From NCBI RefSeq assembly GCF_023051105.1, contig NZ_JALKIL010000022.1:1-64000 (forward strand): a stretch of 64,000 bases of DNA. The letters are read 5' to 3'. The translations under genes were made by a program, and so were the position numbers. This DNA comes from Anaerobiospirillum sp. NML120449 (GTDB lineage Bacteria; Pseudomonadota; Gammaproteobacteria; Enterobacterales; Succinivibrionaceae). A model generated the notes under the pieces. It did no database searches. It was not told the origin of the DNA and saw nothing but the letters and a program-made list of their open reading frames with translations. Below, in pieces: positions 56,326-64,000 of this stretch (positions are counted from its first letter, which is position 1; every line of letters starts with the position of its first letter).

Positions 56326-57852
56326 TTATGGCTCGAGATTCATGGACTTGCGCCAGTTACGGGCCTTGCTGATGGACTCAGAAGACTCGTAAATCATCTC
56401 GCTGTCGCGCTGACCATTGTCTGATGAGCCACGGTCACGGCGATCACGATCGCGGTCGCGATCACGGTCACGACGGTTGCGGCGGCCGCCACGGCGATCA
56501 TCCTTGTAAGGACGATCCTCACGGGAACGTCTTTCAGCTTCTGACTTGCATGCGTCATAGTAAGGCTGCCAGAACTCAACGCGGGACTGCAGGCTGCTGT
56601 CAAACTGAGCACGCAGCTTGAACAGGTCAAAAGCGGCGCGGAAGCTGTTGTAGGAGGTGGTCTCCTTGACATACTTCTCAGGCTCCCTGGATTCAAGGAG
56701 GAACTGCAGACGCCACAGCAGGGCGATAGAGCGGATGATCTGCTCAGGCATGGCGGTGATGCTGTACTGATTGATCACAACGCTTGAGGCCAGGAAGGAG
56801 ATCAGTGACTTGTAGTTGATGTTGTTGGCAGAGAACATCAGGTCGTCGCGCACTTCGTAGAAGTCCCACAGGAACTCGTTCCACAGAATAATGGCATAGA
56901 GGAAGTGAGGCTTGTTGCACTTGCCCTCGTGGAAGCGCTGATCGGTGCTGGCAAAAGCGTAATTTAACAAATCACGGCAGGAGCTGGAGTTGAGCAGCAT
57001 TTCGGAGAGGGTGAACAGGCGGCTGAACAGATGAAGTTCAGAAAGTACGCGGAAGCTTGCCTGGGCGTGGCCAGTGAGGAAGAGCTTGTTAACCTCGTCG
57101 TACATACGGGCCGGAGCAACCTGATAGAGCAGCTGGGCACATGGCTCAATGCTCTCAAGGGTGCGACGGGACAGGGCAAAGCCCAGCTTGGCGCTGAAGC
57201 GGGCGGCACGCAGAATACGTACCGGATCTTCACGGTAGCGGGTCTCAGGATCGCCAATGATATCGATCACGCCCTGGGAGAGGTCGTACAGACCGCCGTG
57301 CATGTCGATAAGCTCACCGGTCTGGATGTCCAGATAGATGGCGTTGATGGTGAAGTCACGGCGCTGAGCGTCATCTTCAATGCGCTTGCCGTAGCTGTTG
57401 TCACGCACCAGCATGCCCTGGTCAGTAACCTGAACATCATAGGCCTTGCCATCGCCGCTGAACGGACGGGTTACCTGCATCTTGTTGGCATTGCCACCAC
57501 GGAAGGTGGTTACTTCGATAATATCGTTATTGGTATATACGATATGAACAATCTTGAAGCGACGGCCAATGATACGGGCATTGGTAAACAGACGACGCAC
57601 CTGCTCAGGGGTCGCATTGGTGGAAACATCAAAGTCCTTAGGAGTCTTGCCCAGCAGCAAATCTCTTACGCCACCGCCTACCAGGTAAGCTTCAAAGCCG
57701 GCCTGCTTGAGGCGCTTGATTACCTTGATGGCAAATTTGGAGATTTTTTCAATTGGCAGCTGGTGCTGTTCAGCGTCCAGGACAAGCTTATGCTGGCCTT
57801 TTTTGACCACCATGGCTTTGTGCTTCTTCAATAGGTCTTCAAGACCTGGCAT
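56326..57852 (-). CDS. pcnB: Poly(A) polymerase I
   Basis: This enzyme adds 3' poly(A) tails that mark RNAs for decay. The nucleotidyltransferase head has GFEAYLVGGGVRDLLLGKTPKDFDVSTNATPEQVR with the metal-binding DFD, RRFKIVHI, RRDFTINAIYLD and the neck RYREDPVRILRAARFSAKLGF. The body and a basic C-terminus follow, ending in a tail with GRRNRRDRDRDRDRDRRDRG (about 56424-56520) likely to bind RNA. The ATG at 57852 gives MPGLEDLLKK; its ribosome binding site is poor, and a TTG at 57879 or even earlier in-frame codons are possible. A 273-bp inverted-repeat segment ends 44 bases upstream and could carry the promoter. Confidence 0.95.
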   Translation of the reverse strand: MPGLEDLLKKHKAMVVKKGQHKLVLDAEQHQLPIEKISKFAIKVIKRLKQAGFEAYLVGGGVRDLLLGKTPKDFDVSTNATPEQVRRLFTNARIIGRRFKIVHIVYTNNDIIEVTTFRGGNANKMQVTRPFSGDGKAYDVQVTDQGMLVRDNSYGKRIEDDAQRRDFTINAIYLDIQTGELIDMHGGLYDLSQGVIDIIGDPETRYREDPVRILRAARFSAKLGFALSRRTLESIEPCAQLLYQVAPARMYDEVNKLFLTGHAQASFRVLSELHLFSRLFTLSEMLLNSSSCRDLLNYAFASTDQRFHEGKCNKPHFLYAIILWNEFLWDFYEVRDDLMFSANNINYKSLISFLASSVVINQYSITAMPEQIIRSIALLWRLQFLLESREPEKYVKETTSYNSFRAAFDLFKLRAQFDSSLQSRVEFWQPYYDACKSEAERRSREDRPYKDDRRGGRRNRRDRDRDRDRDRRDRGSSDNGQRDSEMIYESSESISKARNWRKSMNLEP

Positions 57853-57895
57853 TAAGGTAGAAATTTTTGTGTACCTCAAGTCTACAAAGAAGGCT

Positions 57896-58168
57896 GGCTC
57901 TCCTAATATTTTACTCGGATACTCTCACCATCCATGAACATCTCAGTGTCATCACAGGTCTCAAGACCTGTGCAGTCCCGGCCATGACATGACCTGTGAC
58001 CTGCCCTGTGCAGGTCAGGCCTGCCTGTCTGCAGGCGTCCTGCCGGGCAGGCGTCATGCAAAAGCGCAGGCGCAACTGTGCGCGGCGCTGCTTTGCAGCA
58101 TCGCTTTGAGCATGTATTGAGGGGGAGAGGAAGGGGGAAAGTGCTCCGAGTAAAATATCAGGGGAACC
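57896..58168. repeat. MITE-like segment with 24-bp inverted ends
   Basis: The ends 57896-57919 and 58145-58168 are inverted repeats matching at 21 of 24 positions (core ATATTTTACTCGGA perfect). The 225 bases between them are GC-rich with short palindromes and code for nothing evident. The size suits a nonautonomous element. No target duplication is obvious at the very ends. Confidence 0.5.
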
Positions 58169-59068
58169 TACAAGAACAAGCCGAAAACCGGTGAGCTGAC
58201 CCCAGGGAGGGGACATGGCTCCATAAAGCATAAGTCTTCATCTGTGCATCCAGCTTTAAGTGGGCTGGTAACGGTCGGGAGCCGTATGGTCAGACCTGCA
58301 GAGAGTGCATCATGCAGTACATCTGCACCTGCATGGCAGAATGTCACGGAGGCTGCCACAGCCTGTTGCCGTCGGCGTCGTGCCCATGGGACTTAACCTG
58401 TCTGCAGGATCTGAAGATTTACTTTGGCGCAGGCTTTTCATACAGCCTTGCTGAACCGGTATGAATTGCCAGAGCTCTTAGGCTGGCAGGCATGACGCCT
58501 TGAGGTCGGACGGCAGATGCCCTCGGGCAGTTCTGCTTTTGTATTCTTAAGCTGCCTGCAGAGCCGCCCCGTCTTGAATACGGGTGCGCTTACCCTGAGG
58601 TCAGATACTTTAGAATGCGCCGCCTCGGTCATGCAGTTACTGCACAGCTTGAGATAGCAGCTCATTGCCTGTCAGGACAGTTCACAAAATACACCTGCAA
58701 AGAGCAGCGCATATCTGTTGCTGTCAGCCCGTCTCATATTACTGAGGGGCGGTGCCGTCAGGCTCAGCTTAATTCACCAGGGAAAACCGCAGATACAGTA
58801 CCTGTCATGACATATGCTCCCTCATCTGCTGCGCACCTTCAGTGTTCATGGTTCAGACCATGACAGGGCTGTCGGTCAGAGAGTATGCCTCAGGGAAAGC
58901 CTGGTGCAGACTGGCTGATCTGCATCTGCTTTGCTGCACATAATGTTCAGCAGCTCCTCTGCAGACTGATATGAGCATTGCACTGGCTGCAGGACGCTTG
59001 AAAAATAATGCGGGCGTCAGCATGCCGGTACTGTTTCTTTCAGGCGGTTCGCCCGAAAACAGGCTGCA
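58169..59068. other. Gap between gluQ and pcnB
   Basis: No gene is supported over about 900 bases. The frames found are short and mutually overlapping. Confidence 0.4.
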
Positions 59069-60484
59069 TTATATCACAATAGCCGAATGGGGCATGGCCG
59101 CTACATTAAAGGCACAGGCCATATGGAATATAAGATCATCCATGCCGTGAGCGTACTCACGGGCCACTTCAGCCACAGCTGCCATGCCTGCGCCATCGGC
59201 TCCGCCATCACTGAGAGCATGCACCAGCATTGAGACATCAATTCCGCTGTCAGGAAGCATAAATTCAGTCAGAACCTCACCTTTGTCAGAGTAATAGTCG
59301 AGGCCTGGCACTGCCCTCTGTCCATGGCATGCTGCAGTGGTCGGGGCAGCTGAAGTGGCCGGGGCCTGGCCATGGCTTTGGCCATGGCCAAAGCCTCTGG
59401 CCGGACTGAGTTGAGGGGTCAGTAAAAGTCCTAGACCAAGGACAGTGCTGGTCAGGGCAGTGTGCCTGGTACTGCCAGGCTGACAGCTTAAGTCAGGGGC
59501 TGCTGCATTGCGGGCGTGTCGTGAACGGCTATGGCCTTGATCGCTGCATCTTGCGGCCTCGGCAGAGGCAGCAGAGGCGGCAGCTGCAGCATTGGCAGCT
59601 GCTGCTGCGCGGCTGATTATCTCAAGGGTTATCAAACCGGCCCTGATGAAAGTTTCATCAAGGTATTTTGCCTTATTCATGCAGTTTTCATCGCACTGCT
59701 GGCCCAGCAGTCTGCAGGTGTGAATAAAGGCCTGATGAGGAGCCATGGTGCTGAGCACGGCAGGAGCTTTGTTCTGTTTGGAAAGCTTGTTGCCCTGAGG
59801 GTCGGTGATGAGCGGCACATGAAAGAACTCAGGGGCGGTCCAGCCCATGATGTCGTAAAGACAAAGCTGCAGGAAGGTGGCATCGAGCATGTCAGCGCCG
59901 CGTACTACCTCGCTTATGCCTTCGTTGTGGTCATCAACCACCACGGCCAGATTGTAGGCAATGATGCCGTCAGCACGGCGCAGTACCAGGGAGCTGGCCA
60001 GCTCATGTCCCAGATCACACTGACTGACCATTCCAAGGTTGTTGTCCTTAAAAGACGGGTAATGCTTAAGGCACTCTTTGAGCTCAATGCGTATGGCAAG
60101 GTGGTCAGCATCGGCAGTGCGCAGTTTCTCCTGAACCAGCTGTTCGTGGCAGGGGCAGGGACGCTGTTTCATCAGGGCGCGGGTGCACTCACAGAAATAG
60201 GCTGTGCCATTGTCGGTCAGGGAATTCATCACCTCATGATAATCATCGAGCTGACAGCTCTGAATCACAGGTGACAGAGGAGACTTGATACCAAGAAGAG
60301 CCAGCTCGGTAAGAATGACAGGCGTGTTGGTGGACGGGCAGCGGGGAAAGTCCAGATCCTCAATACGGACAATAAAGCGGCCCTGATGGTTCAGGCAGCG
60401 CAGCAAAGCGGCATAACCGGCCACCAGCGATCCCTGATGGAGGCGACCGCTTGGTGATGGGGCAAAACGTCCGCAGTAAGTCAT
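59069..60484 (-). CDS. gluQ: Glutamyl-Q tRNA(Asp) synthetase with long C-terminal extension
   Basis: GluQ-RS attaches glutamate to queuosine at the wobble position of tRNA(Asp). The catalytic part (about residues 1-290) has MTYCGRFAPSPSGRLHQGSL with the HIGH-like motif, RIEDLDFPR, the zinc-site cysteines in CECTRALMKQRPCPC, AYNLAVVVDDHNEGISEVVRGADML and KLSKQNKAPAV (KMSKS-like, about 233). Family proteins end near 300 residues. Here about 180 more follow: a run of Ala and Ser, His/Gly/Pro-rich low complexity, then a short more ordered end. The frame is intact. The ATG at 60484 has GAGGA before it. It is in the classic cluster with dksA and pcnB. Confidence 0.92.
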   Translation of the reverse strand: MTYCGRFAPSPSGRLHQGSLVAGYAALLRCLNHQGRFIVRIEDLDFPRCPSTNTPVILTELALLGIKSPLSPVIQSCQLDDYHEVMNSLTDNGTAYFCECTRALMKQRPCPCHEQLVQEKLRTADADHLAIRIELKECLKHYPSFKDNNLGMVSQCDLGHELASSLVLRRADGIIAYNLAVVVDDHNEGISEVVRGADMLDATFLQLCLYDIMGWTAPEFFHVPLITDPQGNKLSKQNKAPAVLSTMAPHQAFIHTCRLLGQQCDENCMNKAKYLDETFIRAGLITLEIISRAAAAANAAAAASAASAEAARCSDQGHSRSRHARNAAAPDLSCQPGSTRHTALTSTVLGLGLLLTPQLSPARGFGHGQSHGQAPATSAAPTTAACHGQRAVPGLDYYSDKGEVLTEFMLPDSGIDVSMLVHALSDGGADGAGMAAVAEVAREYAHGMDDLIFHMACAFNVAAMPHSAIVI

Positions 60485-60722
60485 AGAAAAAAGGATCCTC
60501 ACGTTTAACATTCACAGCCGCCATGCGGCGCGTGGCCGCCTGCATGCATGGCTGCCTGGCAGGCTGTCTGGCGGCTGCCCGCCTGGAGCGCACCGGCCCG
60601 TGGCCAGGTCGCAGGCAGTTGCTCTGCTGTTCGCCTGTTCATAGCGGCCTGCGGCAATGCCGCCGGCAGGCAGCTCTCGGGCAGGGCCTGGTGACTCTTA
60701 TCCTCTGATTGAATGGCCGGCT

Positions 60723-60950
60723 CTACTGCCTGTCGCCAAAAAGCTCAAAGAAATTCCTGTTAGGAATAAAGGTGCTTTCGTTACCTGCAACCACCTTGCC
60801 CATGGTCAGTCGTACCGGAACGTCGCGCTGCTTTTTCTCGTCGAATTTGACGCCATGCTTAATCTGCACATAGGTGGCGCCGCAGGAGCCTTTCTTGAAG
60901 TAGAGCTTTTCCGGAATGACAGAGAGATCAAGTGGAGTGTTATCAGCCAT
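60723..60950 (-). CDS. Small orphan protein, transposase N-terminal-like
   Basis: The 75-residue product begins MADNTPLDLSVIPEKLYFKKG and contains YVQIKHGVKFDEKKQRDVPVRLTMGKVVAG and FIPNRNFFELFG. This is the pattern (strand, basic loop, IGK-like turn, IPN-F) found at the N-terminus of IS4/IS1634-type transposases, including the one in this window (RRRYIIGQLLSNGNMLPNDNF). AAGGA precedes the ATG, and the frame is complete but has no catalytic domain. It sits between dksA and gluQ, which are normally adjacent. It may be a remnant of an insertion sequence or a domesticated small DNA-binding protein. Only visual similarity supports this. Confidence 0.65.
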   Translation of the reverse strand: MADNTPLDLSVIPEKLYFKKGSCGATYVQIKHGVKFDEKKQRDVPVRLTMGKVVAGNESTFIPNRNFFELFGDRQ

Positions 60951-61683
60951 GGCTTATCCTTAAGCAAAACAAAAAAACACTGACAGTGCAGAAAGTGGCT
61001 GGTTATCTGAGCCATCAGTCTGCGTAAGCCATGAGAATATGATCTTTGGGGCTGAAAGTTAAGTATTTCTGTTATTACCTGACAAAATGCCACAGTATTT
61101 GACCTGCCCAACCCGGCCCAGCTCTGTCCTGCCATGCCCTGTTCTGTCCAGCCCAGCCCATCCCAGCCCTGATCTGATCTGTCCGTCTGTCTGTAAAGAT
61201 GGCATAGACCGTTCATGGCCTGTTTGATTGAGAGCGGGACAGCGTAGCAGGGGCGATTCATGCAGGGCTGGTGATCGCACCTTTAAAACTATATCCAATG
61301 TCTTTTGCAAAGCAAAATTATGGTGCTGTGAGATATATGAAAACTGGACAATGTGCTGTCAGTTGCAGAGCAAAAATGTGGGCCTTAAGGATTGCTGAGA
61401 AGTGGTGTATGGGCCGAGCATCGCAGTTGGTGTACGGCATTAGCTGTCAGTTGCTTTGGCGCCTGATGGAATATGGGCCGGATACTTATTGAAATGACAG
61501 AATGGGATGAGATTGGGGGGAGGTGGCTGTAAGGTTGAGATGCGGTGACTGTGAGATCGCCTGATGGGGCCTGGGACTGTTGCAGTACAGCTGCAGGACC
61601 GCCCTGATGTGGTGGGTGGGGACCTTGAGTTTTTAGGAGGAGCTGGGAGTTTGGAGGTGGGCCTGGGGGCTCATGGGAATATA
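60951..61683. other. Gap between dksA and the small orphan gene
   Basis: No gene is seen. A short run of cagcccagccca and gtcctgccatgccctg type repeats lies near 61110-61170. Confidence 0.4.
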
Positions 61684-61708
61684 CTCAAGCGCACCGCAGT
61701 GCGCCTGA
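61684..61708 (-). terminator. Hairpin after dksA
   Basis: CTCA-a-GCGCAC and GTGCGC-c-TGAG pair around CGCA, about 50 bases after the dksA stop. The T tract on the minus strand is poor (TATATT). Confidence 0.5.
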
Positions 61709-61756
61709 GTTATTGAGTGCAGGCAGAGTGTGCCTGATAGTGAGCAGGACCTGCTG

Positions 61757-62212
61757 TTAGTCTCCGTACTGCTTTTCCTTGATTTCAGCCAGGGACTTGC
61801 AGTCAACGCACAGATCGGCGGTTGGACGGGCCTCAAGACGCTTGATACCAATCTCAATGCCGCACTGCTCGCAGTAACCAAACTCGTCATCATCGAGCTT
61901 GCGTAAGGTCTTTTCGATCTTCTTGATCAGCTTGCGCTCACGGTCACGGGCGCGTAACTCGAGGGCAAACTCTTCTTCCTGGGAAGCACGGTCAACTGGA
62001 TCAGGGAAGTTGGCAGCTTCGTTCTTCATGTGGCCTACAGTGCGGTCTACTTCAGAGCGCAGCTGATCACGCCAGGCGGTCAGGATCTTGCGGAAGTGCT
62101 CTTTCTGAGCATCATTCATGTATTCCTCACCAGATTGCTCCTGGTAAGGCTTAACACCGGCAATAGCCAGCGGCGACATGGAGTCTAAATCTTCTTGGGT
62201 AAGGTTACTCAT
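61757..62212 (-). CDS. dksA: RNA polymerase-binding transcription factor DksA
   Basis: DksA binds in the secondary channel of RNA polymerase and works with ppGpp to retune rRNA, amino-acid and stress promoters. The 151-residue protein equals E. coli DksA in length. The long coiled coil has its functional tip in [12 protein letters not shown] (two aspartates and Ala). The C-terminal zinc finger is CEQCG...CVDCK. The N-terminus ([11 protein letters not shown]) also fits. AAGGA lies before the ATG. A small hairpin (CCGCCT-cataa-AGGCGG, 62246-62262) sits in the leader. Confidence 0.97.
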   Translation of the reverse strand: MSNLTQEDLDSMSPLAIAGVKPYQEQSGEEYMNDAQKEHFRKILTAWRDQLRSEVDRTVGHMKNEAANFPDPVDRASQEEEFALELRARDRERKLIKKIEKTLRKLDDDEFGYCEQCGIEIGIKRLEARPTADLCVDCKSLAEIKEKQYGD

Positions 62213-64000
62213 AACTCATTTCCTTATTGGTTTGTAAGCATCAGCCCGCCTCATAAAGGCGGTTAATGAGCAAGGGCAGCTGCCCGGCTCATTTGTTCCT
62301 GATGGCAGGTTCAGCACCTGCAAGGTACTGCAGATCCATTCAGGATGATGCTCTGATGGTGAGGCCGGCCCTCAGGGCAGGCTTCTGACCGCAAACATGA
62401 CGGATGAAGTGCATTTAAACCTGTAAACCTGAGGCAGATGCCTTACAGAACACCTGAACGTTTCCGTCATTGCACAGGGACAACTTCACGCCCGCAAGGG
62501 CGAAGAGCGGCTGTGACAGACCTGATTCAAGCTGCAGCGCTACTGGCGCAAACAGCTAATACAAGCCCTTATTAATGGGACTGGCCATTAATCAAGGCAA
62601 GCATTATCCATAAATTGCCCCGGGGTATCAAGCAAATAATATCCATGCTGTGAGAAATATAGCTAATTTGCGTAATGCTCCATGCCTTGTATCGCATTTT
62701 TCTCACTTTGCAGCCCCGTTCAGGCAGGCTTTTCCAAAGCCTGTCGTGTCTTAAAGTGCTCTGTCTTTGTGATATCTGACAGTGGGCCTGCACTCTTTAG
62801 AGCAGCATGGCGCTGCTGTCAGGGGCCTGGGCTTATGAAAAAGTACTGACGCTGAAGTTAAGGCTCAGGGCAAGGTAAACCAGGTCAATCAACATAGCAC
62901 AGTAATTCAGATGGCACTAAGCATCATATGTCCAAAATGACGACCCGCCTGCAAAACAGAAAAATTCACAGCCATAAAAATGTAGTCTTAACTGTAACCT
63001 TACGTGAACTTTACATTGGAATACCTGGTCATAAATGCAGGTCCGTCATCCAAATGACTGCCCCGACGAGGGCAACATGCAGCTTTTCCGTAAGTTTAAC
63101 TGAAAAGTGCCGGCCGTTTTATCCTTAGATATACGCAGCGTAACCGCAGTATCAGCTGCTCACAATACTGGCCGGATCAGGGTGGTCAGTTCCGGGAGTG
63201 CGCTTTCTACATATATATAGTGCACTGTGGGCAGATCAGATGTTCTTGCTTAGGCCATGTGGCGGCTGTCAGTCCTGTGCCTTGCTGTGACCAGGCCCGG
63301 CCATGCTGCCGCCTGGGCAATGCCCTGGGAGTTGCCAGGCTGGGCCTGCCCGGTGCTGGCGCTGCCGGCACGGCTCAGCCCGTACCTGTGATTTGCATTG
63401 CGGCCAGGGTGTAGCCAAGTTGTGGCCCGGCTGGGCCAGGCTGTAGCCACGTTATAGCCCGGCAGCGGCCCTGGTGTGGCCTTGCTGCGGCCAGGTTATG
63501 ACGGTTGCCCTGGCGCGGCCTGGGGGGTTATAGCAAGGCTGTGCTGTTGGCAGGTTACGCCTCATTTGCCCGGTAGTCCAGACTGCCGTAAATATGGGGG
63601 CGGGAGCGGCTTATTTTGTATGCACAATGCCATGGGCTGATAGTTGAGTTTAGGCTTGCTTTGCTATAATGCATACTTTTGTTCTGTAAGGGCAGCATAA
63701 GCTGTGAGGCATGCATACGGGCAGTAAAATGAGCCTGTCATGGGTGCCCTGTCAGGCGCGGGACAGGCCAGGTATGACCGGCCTGCAAAATCCCAGGTGA
63801 GGATCTGTCCTGAGCATACTGTCTGCGGCACTGCGGGCCGCTTTACGGGTACGGACATTTGAGGCAGGTGTTGGAGTAATCTTTCTGCCTGAAGAATTTC
63901 AAGGCGCAGCCATTAAGGAGCAGTGTGTCTCCATAAGCTGCGCCATAAGGCCTGATGTTCACAGAGCACAGGGCCCCAGAAGGAAGGTAATAACTGATGC
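62213..64000. other. Long gene-poor end of window
   Basis: About 1.8 kb without a supportable gene. It includes the dksA promoter region, an AT-rich part around 62560-62960 and a GC-rich part from 63250 to 63540 with degenerate repeats of gtagccaggttgtggccc type. Nothing in it resembles a tRNA or another known RNA. Confidence 0.45.

Noticed and set aside
57031..57834. 267-residue plus-strand reading frame
   Set aside because: Antisense shadow of pcnB.
59531..60274. 247-residue plus-strand reading frame
   Set aside because: Antisense shadow of gluQ, partly kept open by the low-complexity extension.
1..64000. tRNA, rRNA, tmRNA or known riboswitch
   Set aside because: I looked for T-loop-like GGTTCGA/GGTTCAA contexts with cloverleaf arms and for known leader motifs, and found none that hold up; this was by eye, so a small RNA could be missed.

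Overview
The window looks like chromosomal DNA of a gammaproteobacterium. The order dksA - gluQ - pcnB - folK followed by pth - ychF on the minus strand is a known gammaproteobacterial arrangement. The mix of moderately GC-rich genes, an acetate kinase, peroxide-defence genes and very long, repeat-filled gene-poor gaps would suit an anaerobic host-associated member of Succinivibrionaceae (Aeromonadales). The family assignment is inference; no rRNA or tRNA gene was seen to test it.

Layout. 1-4300: purU with a strong terminator, followed directly by a complete insertion sequence (about 1584-4184) whose transposase ends in an array of AT-hook motifs. 4300-8760: a DUF2726 membrane-anchored protein, pdxH and a solitary ackA. 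9270-14460: an acrAB-type RND efflux pair. 16330-22400: pepD, a small lipoprotein gene, an orphan gene resembling the N-terminal part of a transposase, and several unrelated minisatellite arrays. 24700-30900: a four-gene ABC exporter operon resembling ybhGFSR. 31600-37420: an auxin-efflux-type carrier, a double-domain universal stress protein, murJ and a ZIP metal transporter, all on the minus strand. 38340-43970: ahpC, a reductase that looks like AhpF with its domains in swapped order, a possible promoter/leader-peptide/terminator unit and an frsA-like gene. 44240-48470: proB, proA and a second universal stress protein. 49090-50870: two tandem GNAT genes. 50870-53310: an AT-rich island with a TnsB-like transposase gene, bounded by 72-bp direct repeats that each contain a terminator. 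53460-62212: ychF, pth, folK, pcnB, gluQ, an orphan small gene and dksA.

Functional themes are one-carbon and cofactor metabolism (purU, pdxH, folK), proline synthesis (proB, proA), efflux (acrAB, ybhGFSR-like), peroxide and general stress (ahpC with its likely reductase, two Usp proteins), envelope (murJ) and RNA/translation functions (dksA, gluQ, pcnB, pth, ychF). Most genes stand alone with their own hairpin terminators.

Three genome habits recur. Many gaps carry tandem repeats with a unit unique to that gap (14, 15, 18, 19, 25, 26, 30, 33, 36 and 43 bp). Several conserved proteins carry low-complexity insertions or tails. Palindromic operator-like sites of the form GTTAGC-N4-GCTAAC occur three times around the peroxide-defence genes. 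The most unusual feature is the TnsB-like island set inside a duplicated convergent terminator.
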